Below, in pieces: positions 1-7,064 of a stretch of 47,248 bases of DNA. Under the pieces are notes generated by a model that did not search any database, was not told the origin of the DNA, and was given only the letters and a program-made list of their open reading frames with translations. Numbering within the stretch: position 1 is the stretch's first letter; each line of letters begins with the position of its first letter. The position numbers were made by a program, and so were the translations under genes. The stretch is from a virus, in IMG/VR virus record IMGVR_UViG_3300042446_002063, positions 1 to 47,248 of that record; one strand, given 5' to 3'.

Positions 1-50
1 CTGTGGTACCAAAATTCATTGCAATATCGAGTTTTTGTAGATTTGATCAT
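1..50 (-). CDS. 5' end of an unidentified gene, cut by the window edge
   Basis: An ATG at 50-48 overlaps the TGA of the carbamoyltransferase gene in the ATGA arrangement used throughout this operon. The frame stays open to base 1 and reads MIKSTKTRYCNEFWYH. Only 16 codons are visible, so no family can be named. The support is positional: same strand, same 4-base overlap as the neighbours, no stop codon. It shows that the operon continues beyond the left edge of the window. Confidence 0.5.
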   Translation of the reverse strand, partial: MIKSTKTRYCNEFWYH

Positions 51-1534
51 GAGTATACTGTTACACCATATAGCATTTCAAAACGGTCAGCGTCTGCACG
101 ATCATTGACCATGGGCTCGCCACGTATGTTCAAACTGGTGTTCAGCAACATGGGACAACCTGTTTTGGCGTACCATGCTTCCAACAACTGTCTTATTCCT
201 GATCCATCCGCTGCCACCGTTTGTACTCTACTGGTGCCATCAACATGACATATGGCAGGGTAAACGTCAGGTTGGCGACAATGAGCCACTGACTGCATAT
301 AACTGTGAGTATGCCAGCCTGGCTTGATGTCAAAGTATTGATCAGCCAGTTCAGCTAATATGACTGGCGCAAAGGGTCTAAACTTTTGTCTGCGCTTGAT
401 TGCATTTACTTGATCTTTTATGCTGGGCATACGTGGGTCAGCCAGTAGGCTACGATTTCCTAGTGCTCTGGGTCCGAATTCGGCGCGACCGCTAGCCACA
501 CCAACAATGCCATCACGCAAGAGACCACCAACGGCAGCATCAACAGGATACCTACCAGGTATGTCATGGCCCAAAAAAGCATTAGTCCAATTAATGCGCT
601 TATTGTAAACAAGGGCTGCGGCGCCAAGGCTACTGCCAGCATCACCAGGACAAGGCATAATCCATATATCATCAAAAAATCTCCTTAATTTTCTATTGGC
701 CAAACAGTTGAGTGCAACACCACCTTGATACACAAGATTGGTGCTCCACCCAAAGTCTCTGGCCCGACGCATGACGTTGCCGATCAAGCGTTCCAACAAT
801 CGCTGCGCGGCAGCAGCAATATCCACATTATCCAGTCCACCCATGAAAGTGTCACTAACTCCGGCATGTAAGTTTTGTTTGAACTGTGCAGTACCGGGAT
901 CACTGATCAACACTGCTTCCATGAGATCATGATAATGATCATCACCATATGCTGCCATGCCCATGGTGATGTATTCTTCGTCTAGTGGGTGTAGGCCCAC
1001 ACGCTTAGTAATTGCACTGTAAAACAGACCCAGGCTGTGAGGATATCGTTGTGCCCACAGTCGCTTGTACTGTGCTCGTCCTTTTCTGTCATATTCTGCT
1101 CCCCAGATTGTGATTGTGTCCCACTCGCCTATGGCATCAATTACCACCACTGTGGCACGGTCATATGGACTTGTTTGAAATCCGCTGGCTGCATGGCTCA
1201 AATGATGACTGTGACAACTGTGCGATGCTGTTGGAAAAAATCCTTTGAGTTGTTGCTTGAGGATTTGTTTTGTGGTCAACTTGTTCCACTCTATGCCCTG
1301 ACCGCTGTACCACTGGCGTAGTTGTTTTTTCCAGGGTGTTTCGTAGTAGGCCACATGATCAATGCCGCCGACATTGCATACGTCCCATATCAAGTCTTTG
1401 TGGATGTCTGCATCATTTTTCTTTTTACTATACCGCTCACTATGGCCAGCAAACACGATGTCGCCTTGTGAGTTGATCACTGAGGCAGCAGCATCATGAT
1501 AGCCAGCTGATATTCCCAAGATATTAATTTCCAA
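47..1534 (-). CDS. NodU/TobZ-family carbamoyltransferase
   Basis: Enzymes of this family use carbamoyl phosphate and ATP to place a carbamoyl group on a hydroxyl of a sugar, an antibiotic or, in some phage relatives, hydroxymethylated cytosine. The 495-aa product has both halves of the family. The N-terminal Kae1-like part opens with ILGISAGYHDAA and has the histidine cluster CHSHHLSHAASGF (about residues 107-119) expected to bind metal and nucleotide. The C-terminal part has EFGPRALGNRSLLADPR (about 353-369), then KFRPFAPVIL and LNTSLNIRGEPMV. The length is slightly short for the family. The start is odd: the TTG at 1534 has AAGGAG only one base upstream, while an ATT two codons later would have ideal spacing and give MNILGISAG, the usual family start. 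The gene overlaps its upstream neighbour by about 11 bases. In this operon a glycan made by the nearby glycosyltransferases is a plausible acceptor, but that is inference. Confidence 0.93.
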   Translation of the reverse strand: MEINILGISAGYHDAAASVINSQGDIVFAGHSERYSKKKNDADIHKDLIWDVCNVGGIDHVAYYETPWKKQLRQWYSGQGIEWNKLTTKQILKQQLKGFFPTASHSCHSHHLSHAASGFQTSPYDRATVVVIDAIGEWDTITIWGAEYDRKGRAQYKRLWAQRYPHSLGLFYSAITKRVGLHPLDEEYITMGMAAYGDDHYHDLMEAVLISDPGTAQFKQNLHAGVSDTFMGGLDNVDIAAAAQRLLERLIGNVMRRARDFGWSTNLVYQGGVALNCLANRKLRRFFDDIWIMPCPGDAGSSLGAAALVYNKRINWTNAFLGHDIPGRYPVDAAVGGLLRDGIVGVASGRAEFGPRALGNRSLLADPRMPSIKDQVNAIKRRQKFRPFAPVILAELADQYFDIKPGWHTHSYMQSVAHCRQPDVYPAICHVDGTSRVQTVAADGSGIRQLLEAWYAKTGCPMLLNTSLNIRGEPMVNDRADADRFEMLYGVTVYS

Positions 1535-1868
1535 ACTCCTTGAAAGTTATTTCATATCCTACTACAATACCAGCACGGTTACTATTGACTTCGTAACCTG
1601 GAGCAACCCACCAATTACCTTTTTTTGCTCTAACAAAAGGCGCCAATGGTGTAGCACTATATCCGGTCACAGCACCAAGTTCTACAGTGGCAAAATCAAA
1701 CTTGAATTCTCGTCCGGCATAAACACTGGGTCGGTAGTCAGAATTATAGTATGCACCTGTGATATAAGAAGTTTCTGACGTGTATCTTACATGAGGGTGT
1801 ATGTTATTGTAATCACCTGAGAATCCCAGATGAGTTGACAACGCCAACATTAATGCCCAGCTATTCAT
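1524..1868 (-). CDS. small beta-rich protein, possibly exported
   Basis: The product is 114 aa. It begins with a short hydrophobic stretch (about residues 4-16) without a clear basic n-region, so a signal peptide is possible but weak. The rest alternates polar and hydrophobic or aromatic residues (for example SVYAGREFKFDFATVELG and GNWWVAPGYE), which suggests beta-strands as in a small barrel or half-barrel. I do not recognise a family with confidence. The ATG at 1868 overlaps the stop of the 33-aa gene by 4 bases, and the 3' end overlaps the start of the carbamoyltransferase, so translation is probably coupled. An envelope location would fit a phage gene acting on the host surface, but nothing here proves it. 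Confidence 0.7.
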   Translation of the reverse strand: MNSWALMLALSTHLGFSGDYNNIHPHVRYTSETSYITGAYYNSDYRPSVYAGREFKFDFATVELGAVTGYSATPLAPFVRAKKGNWWVAPGYEVNSNRAGIVVGYEITFKEFGN

Positions 1869-1966
1869 TTGTAGATAAACGGATCTCGTTTGCGAAGTTC
1901 TTTCAACTTCTTACGATAACGAATTTCTAAAGTAATTCTGTCCCAAAGTTTACGTATCCATTTCAT
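1865..1966 (-). CDS. 33-aa basic peptide gene
   Basis: A very short gene found by reading the junction between its neighbours. The ATG at 1966 overlaps the TGA of the 341-aa gene by 4 bases, and its own TGA (1867-1865) overlaps the ATG at 1868 by 4 bases. GGAG lies 6 bases before the ATG (reverse strand of 1967-1976). The product starts MKWIRKLWDRI and ends KELRKRDPFIYK, with 13 Lys or Arg among 33 residues and a heptad-like pattern suggesting one amphipathic helix. Correct Shine-Dalgarno spacing and coupling on both sides make it likely to be translated. The function is unknown. As the smallest product downstream of seven radical SAM genes it could be a modified peptide, but it has no Cys, Thr-rich or Gly-rich core typical of known radical SAM peptide substrates. 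Confidence 0.72.
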   Translation of the reverse strand: MKWIRKLWDRITLEIRYRKKLKELRKRDPFIYK

Positions 1967-2988
1967 CTCAGTCTCCTTATTTGCTGTTCAGCATAGTCTT
2001 GATCACTCCAACAATACTCATATGTAGCTTCAGCATCACTTGTGCGTATTTTATACACATCAAGATGACCTGCAAGTTGTTGCCAGATTTGATTGTAATC
2101 TAGGGTACCAAATGATTTTGTTAAGTTAACCTGTGCTACTCGGGGATGACCAATAGTAAGACTAGAATCTTCAGGATCAAACCCATTGGCCACAAGCCAT
2201 GTACGAAAGTCTGCTAATTTTTTTATTTGCCACTTATAAGCACCTGGGTCTCTAGCCCATTCTATGTCAAAATCTCCAGCGGCTTCTGTTTGATTGCGTA
2301 AACTGGTTGTAACCAACTCTTCTACATTGCGACCTTCGTCATTAAACACTTCCCAATGTGCTTTGCCTACTGCTTTGTTTACGCCCACATATACTCCGCC
2401 CATTTGTCGGTTGATTGTGTCTATGCCAAACAGTTCATAATCTTCTGAATCTAATGCGAAACGTGGTGCATTGAGCCAACACATGAGTTGACTGGGTCGG
2501 CGCCATTCAGGTGCTTGCATGACCTTGCGCATGCTCAACACAAGACTTTCGTATTCGTGACACAGCAAGTTAAGTTGTCGTATGTGCCAGCGTGTGCCAG
2601 CATCGGCCTTGACCCAGTAAGGACTCATATGCCCAGAGTGTCCTTGAAGATCTTCAAAATACCGGTGCAGCCAATTCATACGCTCATGATCAACATCCAA
2701 GTTGTCTTGTATGGTGCCTTCCACGGTGAACTGATCGTCAATGGTGTAACCCAACCCGGCTGAGTTGATTGCGTCAATGCTGGCATTGATTTGACCTACA
2801 ATATATTCAGCATTGCGTACACTTTCTGTCCAGCCCAGCCAGCAGTAGTTTTTTTCTAAATGCAAGTTGTTACGGATAATGTCGTTTAATGCCGACAGCC
2901 ATTTGCGACTGAGACTGTTGTCTGTGACATCAATGTACAGCGTGAGTGTGTCCGCGCCACGCAGGTCTATTTCAATTCTATCAAGCAA
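1963..2988 (-). CDS. conserved-looking protein of unknown function after the radical SAM genes
   Basis: The product is about 341 aa. No ATG is available near the 5' end. The longest frame starts at a TTG at 3027 with no ribosome site and overlaps the previous gene by 47 bases. A TTG at 2988 is preceded by GGTGG with suitable spacing and leaves an 8-base overlap, so I chose it; the product then begins MLDRIEIDLRGAD. Visible features are an N-terminal beta-type segment (about residues 4-20), a Trp/His-rich middle with NWLHRYFEDLQGHSGH and LNLLCHEYESLV, and a Gly-rich GGVYVGVNKAVGKAHWEVF segment. There is no radical SAM motif, no membrane segment and no signal peptide. I do not recognise the family. 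It is coupled to the upstream radical SAM gene and to the 33-aa gene, so it may be a partner or substrate of the radical SAM group. Confidence 0.85.
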   Translation of the reverse strand: MLDRIEIDLRGADTLTLYIDVTDNSLSRKWLSALNDIIRNNLHLEKNYCWLGWTESVRNAEYIVGQINASIDAINSAGLGYTIDDQFTVEGTIQDNLDVDHERMNWLHRYFEDLQGHSGHMSPYWVKADAGTRWHIRQLNLLCHEYESLVLSMRKVMQAPEWRRPSQLMCWLNAPRFALDSEDYELFGIDTINRQMGGVYVGVNKAVGKAHWEVFNDEGRNVEELVTTSLRNQTEAAGDFDIEWARDPGAYKWQIKKLADFRTWLVANGFDPEDSSLTIGHPRVAQVNLTKSFGTLDYNQIWQQLAGHLDVYKIRTSDAEATYEYCWSDQDYAEQQIRRLR

Positions 2989-4258
2989 TGTTGTTCCACC
3001 ATTCCAGCACTGCGGGACGATCAGCAAGTATTTCAGCCATTGTAATCTTCTGTGTGCGTATGCTTTCTAATTGTAACACACGAGCTTTGCCCCGAACAAG
3101 TCCTTTGGCATACTCGTTGGGCCATTGTTCAGAAAATGTGGGTCTGATTTTCAGTTGTAACAATATGTCACGCAACGCACCATCTACTTGAGGCACAAGT
3201 TCGTCTACCCATGTATCCAACAATGCTCTAGGCAGGGCCAAGGGACTCATCACAATGTCTGGTGAGAATGCAAATATCACTTTAGCCAGGACGTCAACTC
3301 CGAATCGCTGTGCAAGTTGTCTAATGCGTGTAACTTCGAACATTCCGGGCAGAGTGAGCGTAAAGTCAATTCGTACTTGACGTCTGTTACGTTGGATCTC
3401 AACTGCTTGACCAAAATGCTCAAGCCAGCGATCATATTCAAGGCCTGTTCTAATGTATTCGCCAATTGTGCCTGTGCCGTCGAGACTGGCACATATCTGC
3501 CAATCGCGCAGCCTGCTGAGAATATCACGATATAAGTTAACACCTCGATAATCCACTCTGGATAAATTTGTATTGTATCTAGCATATACTCGTGACCCAT
3601 CCCCTAATTCCACTATGCGTTTCATGTAACGCCAATGTTGTTCGTACATTAGTGGTTCGCCGCCCACCCAGTATACTTCTTCAACACAATGCTGTTCCAC
3701 AGCATCGGCAAATTCCTGCTCAATCTGACTGTCTTGAAATGCAGAAATTTCTTGCCGCACTTCAGATCGCATCCAAGTATTCTTGGGATTGGTCCAGTCA
3801 ACCATGTTGTGTTGTTTCTGTTCTGTTTCCCAACTACTACTCAGCATGTCACCGCATGTGCGACATTTGAAATTGCACAAGTTACTGAATCTATAATCCC
3901 AACTCACGGGTTGCATTGTGGTGCGCCCAGAGGTGTCAGTGGTTTCCCAGATGTCAGGGTACTTATGTTTAAACAACTGCCAAAAATATGTGCGGTAAAC
4001 ATCAGTGTTCAATAACTTGTCATTGCACACTTCACACTCAGGCAAGGTTTCTCCTGTCATCATTCTACTGCGCACACTCATCATGTGCGGTGAATTCCAA
4101 TGTTGCTCCAAGGTAATAGGAATGTATTGACCAGAGCCTGCAGCCGTGTCTATATACTGTTTAAAATTTTGCGCAGGTTCTCTTGACGCACAACACATGC
4201 GCCTTTCTGTTTGTGGACTCAAGTAAGTATGCACCCAAGGCGCCATGCACAGGCTCAT
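2981..4258 (-). CDS. radical SAM protein, subfamily A (425 aa)
   Basis: Radical SAM enzymes cleave S-adenosylmethionine at a [4Fe-4S] cluster to make a 5'-deoxyadenosyl radical. The cluster motif is C128-x3-C132-x2-C135 (NLCNFKCRTCGD), and the SAM-binding GGEPL is at 199-203. Before the core lies a cysteine-rich stretch, C4 (in CMAPW), C22-C23 and C75-x2-C78, which matches the CxxPW...CC...CxxC pattern of SPASM/twitch auxiliary-cluster domains, here at the N-terminus. The C-terminal DxxR signature of the other copies is altered to ESIR. It is the last radical SAM gene of the operon, overlaps the 401-aa copy by 4 bases (ATGA), and is followed directly by the 341-aa unknown gene. It may be a peptide- or glycan-modifying enzyme; the substrate is not visible. 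Confidence 0.92.
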   Translation of the reverse strand: MSLCMAPWVHTYLSPQTERRMCCASREPAQNFKQYIDTAAGSGQYIPITLEQHWNSPHMMSVRSRMMTGETLPECEVCNDKLLNTDVYRTYFWQLFKHKYPDIWETTDTSGRTTMQPVSWDYRFSNLCNFKCRTCGDMLSSSWETEQKQHNMVDWTNPKNTWMRSEVRQEISAFQDSQIEQEFADAVEQHCVEEVYWVGGEPLMYEQHWRYMKRIVELGDGSRVYARYNTNLSRVDYRGVNLYRDILSRLRDWQICASLDGTGTIGEYIRTGLEYDRWLEHFGQAVEIQRNRRQVRIDFTLTLPGMFEVTRIRQLAQRFGVDVLAKVIFAFSPDIVMSPLALPRALLDTWVDELVPQVDGALRDILLQLKIRPTFSEQWPNEYAKGLVRGKARVLQLESIRTQKITMAEILADRPAVLEWWNNIA

Positions 4259-5460
4259 GGGTAGTCAATTAAGTCAGCAAATTCAGGCTCAACTGAGCGT
4301 AAGTTTTGATTGCGTTTACGGTCTAAATCTGCAACTTTCATGCGTAACATAAATCCATCTGTGCTCGCACCAGTGTTCATAAAGTCTGTGATGCGATCAA
4401 ACTCCGCACGATACTCGGGTGGCACATGTGCTGAACGCAAGTGTTCTGTAATGACCGCCTTGGCTGTGTCCGGCAGTGTGGCAATACTGAAGTACCATGC
4501 ATCGTGCATCATGTTCCAGTAAACAAAGTCAAAATCTTGCAACACAATCCAATGTGCTAGTTCGTCGATGTAGCGCACATTGAACACATTTACTGTACTA
4601 CAACACTGCAACTGCAAGTTGGGCATTTGAGTTTTTAGATACTGAAAACTTGTGATATTGTCTAGTACCATGGCCCAGTCTGCATTGGTGCGTTGATACT
4701 CAAATCTTTTACCTACGTCATCGATGCTAAATGCAATTTCTACAGTTTTGAAATGGCGCCAAATTGCTTGACCACGTTTGGGATATTGTGTGCCATTGGT
4801 GTTGTAATGTATTTCCACCTGATGTGCAATACCACGGTCAATGATGCCTTGCAACATGTCAAAGTGCTCGTCAATCATGAACGGTTCGCCACCAGTGAAT
4901 TCAATGTAGCGAATGTCAGTTAGCACACTATCAATCTGTTGCCAGAACTGAGCATTTTCTCTAGGCCAGGCGCCGGCACGTAACATTTGATATGCATGAC
5001 TTGACTTTTGTTGTTCACGTGGTAGTTGATTGATTTCTTCTGTGGCAAATTGACTCGAACTCCAGGAGCCACAAATGCGGCATTTTAAATTGCAAATGTT
5101 GCCCAGTTTCAAGTCCAAAAACATCAGCGGTTTGGCCTCTGCTGTCCATTCTGTGTCCGCAATACTGTGCTTGAGTCTGTCCAGGGCGTGCATGCGCTTG
5201 CTAGTACGCCCGCCGCGCTCTTCATTCCAACACTTGCGACAAGTTTGTGGGCGGTGGCCAGCAAGAAACTGTTCACGTAGTCGTTGCATGTGACGGCTGT
5301 TTTGTATGTCCGAAAAGTTGGCTGTACTTAACTCAAACTTGTTTCCGTTGTTGTCTAAGATTTCATCATCTGCAAGGCAACACGGACGCACTGTGCCAAT
5401 TGGTGAGGCTTCAATGCTGATCCAAGGTAATACACAGAATTTATCGTGTGGTATGTTCAT
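4255..5460 (-). CDS. radical SAM protein, subfamily A (401 aa)
   Basis: The core motif is C123-x3-C127-x2-C130 (NICNLKCRICGS), followed by FTGGEPF at 188-194. The N-terminal auxiliary region is a textbook SPASM-like pattern: C9 in FCVLPW, a strand ending in RPCC (C27-C28), and C74-x2-C77 before the barrel. A substrate-side motif SIDDVGKRFEYQR follows in the second half of the barrel; comparable S(I/L)D segments occur in the sister proteins. The C-terminus carries DLDRKRNQNL, the shared DxxR signature. ATG and stop both overlap the neighbours by 4 bases. It is closest in layout to the 557-aa and 425-aa copies and probably arose by duplication within the phage lineage. The substrate is unknown. 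Confidence 0.93.
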   Translation of the reverse strand: MNIPHDKFCVLPWISIEASPIGTVRPCCLADDEILDNNGNKFELSTANFSDIQNSRHMQRLREQFLAGHRPQTCRKCWNEERGGRTSKRMHALDRLKHSIADTEWTAEAKPLMFLDLKLGNICNLKCRICGSWSSSQFATEEINQLPREQQKSSHAYQMLRAGAWPRENAQFWQQIDSVLTDIRYIEFTGGEPFMIDEHFDMLQGIIDRGIAHQVEIHYNTNGTQYPKRGQAIWRHFKTVEIAFSIDDVGKRFEYQRTNADWAMVLDNITSFQYLKTQMPNLQLQCCSTVNVFNVRYIDELAHWIVLQDFDFVYWNMMHDAWYFSIATLPDTAKAVITEHLRSAHVPPEYRAEFDRITDFMNTGASTDGFMLRMKVADLDRKRNQNLRSVEPEFADLIDYP

Positions 5461-7064
5461 GTGTCTAAGTAAGAAAATAATGTACGCCAGTTAGTCGATC
5501 TACGTCTATCTAGCTCGTCAAGATATATATGTAACTTTTTTATTGCATTTATATCATTTGTAGTGTGCTGTTTCAATAAACTTATCAGTCCCTGCATACG
5601 CGGAATTGCTTCTTGTTGATCCACTGTGTCCGTTGGCATCGCTGCCAAAATGCGCTCAGCATCATCTTTCCAGAGATCCCATGCAAAAATCTTAGGGTGT
5701 TGAAAAGATTCATTGGGAGAAACGAATTGAAAATAATGTCCAATATGTTTATTCAGACTATAATATTTAATTTTTTCAATCAATTCTGGCATGGTCTTTA
5801 TAGTCATTGATGTCACTGTTTGATTTACATTTAAACGCAACCATGAACCTTGCTCGCTTGCCCAGGCAAACCGTTGTTCAAACTTTTCTAAATTTAATCC
5901 ACTGCGAACATATTGTTGTTCAGGACCCCAACAATCAATACTGGCAGTTAAATCAAAACATCGTATATGTCCGCGACTTTGTAAATCTTTGATCCGACCA
6001 ATGTATAGATCCCAGTATCTGTCTGGAACATTAAGATTACTGAACACACATAATTCCAACTTAGGGTTGGGCCTATTTTCCAACACAGTTAGCACAGAAT
6101 TCATTAATTCGTGTTGAATAAATGTTTCACCCCCCAACAAATGTAACCTTACTAGGTTTTGTACATTTTTGTCTATCCAGGAAATAAATCGATCAAAATA
6201 TTCCTGTGTTGCCGCAGTGGGGATAGTTACAACGGGGATTGAGACGCCGCCAAATCTAAAATCTCCAAATTTTTTGTTTTCTTGTTCAATTTTACTTGAT
6301 AAGTCTCCTGAACAATAGATGCATGCTAGATTGCAAGTATTCTGGGCAAAAATTTCTATTATGCGGGGATTTACTCGTATAGCGGTAGGATCAGTTTCCA
6401 ATTCAACGGGAGTAAGTCCTCGTATGCCCAGGTTATGTTGACGATCGCTCCACCCTCCGGAATCTTCTATATCTCTGCAGTACTCGCACCCACCTTTGGG
6501 CCATTGGCCATTTAACATAAGTGTTCTATCAGCAAGTTTTTTTGGAGTATTGTGAAAATCGTCAAAATTTTCCAAGTTAAATGCCGTAGAATTAACTCTG
6601 TGACAACTGGCCGTGGACAATTTATTTAAAAATATTGTGCTCCAGGTCCATTTGCTTTGACATGCAGTAGCAGTGTCAATTGGAAATTTAATTCCCTGAC
6701 TCAGATGTTGATTTGTAAATGTATCAATTTCTTTTTGAGTTGATATATTTGTTGTTTTTATTCCTTTTATATATTCGTGGTAGTCAGGCCAGTTTGGCCC
6801 AGCATTTAATTTGTAATCTGCAGGAGTCACATATAAATTTAATTGTTCAACAGGGGAATCTTGATACCACTCATAAACAGTATTTGTTTGATTATATAAT
6901 AGTTGGCTGTCAATTATTAATTGATTAATTTCTTGCTGTACTGATTGGTTGACTACATAATTTTCCAATAAAAAATCATCATATGTTGGCCAATCAGAAC
7001 CTGATGCATTGGTGTAATCTTTGGCAGTGATATGTAATTTAGGATTTATTTGTTTTGCGTTCAT
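5457..7064 (-). CDS. radical SAM protein, subfamily B, with a duplicated N-terminal module (535 aa)
   Basis: The core motif is C244-x3-C248-x2-C251 (NTCNLACIYCSG). The GGE motif is GGETF (311-315) instead of GGEPL. The auxiliary cysteines are of subfamily B type: C135 in CQSKW, C154 in ASCHR, and C193-x2-C196 in CEYCRDIED followed by SDR. Uniquely among the seven, about 125 residues precede this region and contain two related units starting near residues 12 and 79. Each has a pattern like (I/V)T-x2-DY-x3-(A/N)-x-G-x2-WP-x-Y followed by a QxEI(N/D) segment. They look like a small tandem-duplicated binding or recognition module. The C-terminus has ELDRRRSTNW, the shared DxxR signature. Both ends overlap neighbours by 4 bases. 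The function of the extra module is unknown. Confidence 0.91.
   Translation of the reverse strand: MNAKQINPKLHITAKDYTNASGSDWPTYDDFLLENYVVNQSVQQEINQLIIDSQLLYNQTNTVYEWYQDSPVEQLNLYVTPADYKLNAGPNWPDYHEYIKGIKTTNISTQKEIDTFTNQHLSQGIKFPIDTATACQSKWTWSTIFLNKLSTASCHRVNSTAFNLENFDDFHNTPKKLADRTLMLNGQWPKGGCEYCRDIEDSGGWSDRQHNLGIRGLTPVELETDPTAIRVNPRIIEIFAQNTCNLACIYCSGDLSSKIEQENKKFGDFRFGGVSIPVVTIPTAATQEYFDRFISWIDKNVQNLVRLHLLGGETFIQHELMNSVLTVLENRPNPKLELCVFSNLNVPDRYWDLYIGRIKDLQSRGHIRCFDLTASIDCWGPEQQYVRSGLNLEKFEQRFAWASEQGSWLRLNVNQTVTSMTIKTMPELIEKIKYYSLNKHIGHYFQFVSPNESFQHPKIFAWDLWKDDAERILAAMPTDTVDQQEAIPRMQGLISLLKQHTTNDINAIKKLHIYLDELDRRRSTNWRTLFSYLDT

Noticed and set aside
460-675. Hydrophobic minus-strand frame of 71 aa inside the carbamoyltransferase gene
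   Set aside because: It overlaps the most conserved C-terminal motifs of the enzyme in another frame and is explained by codon composition.
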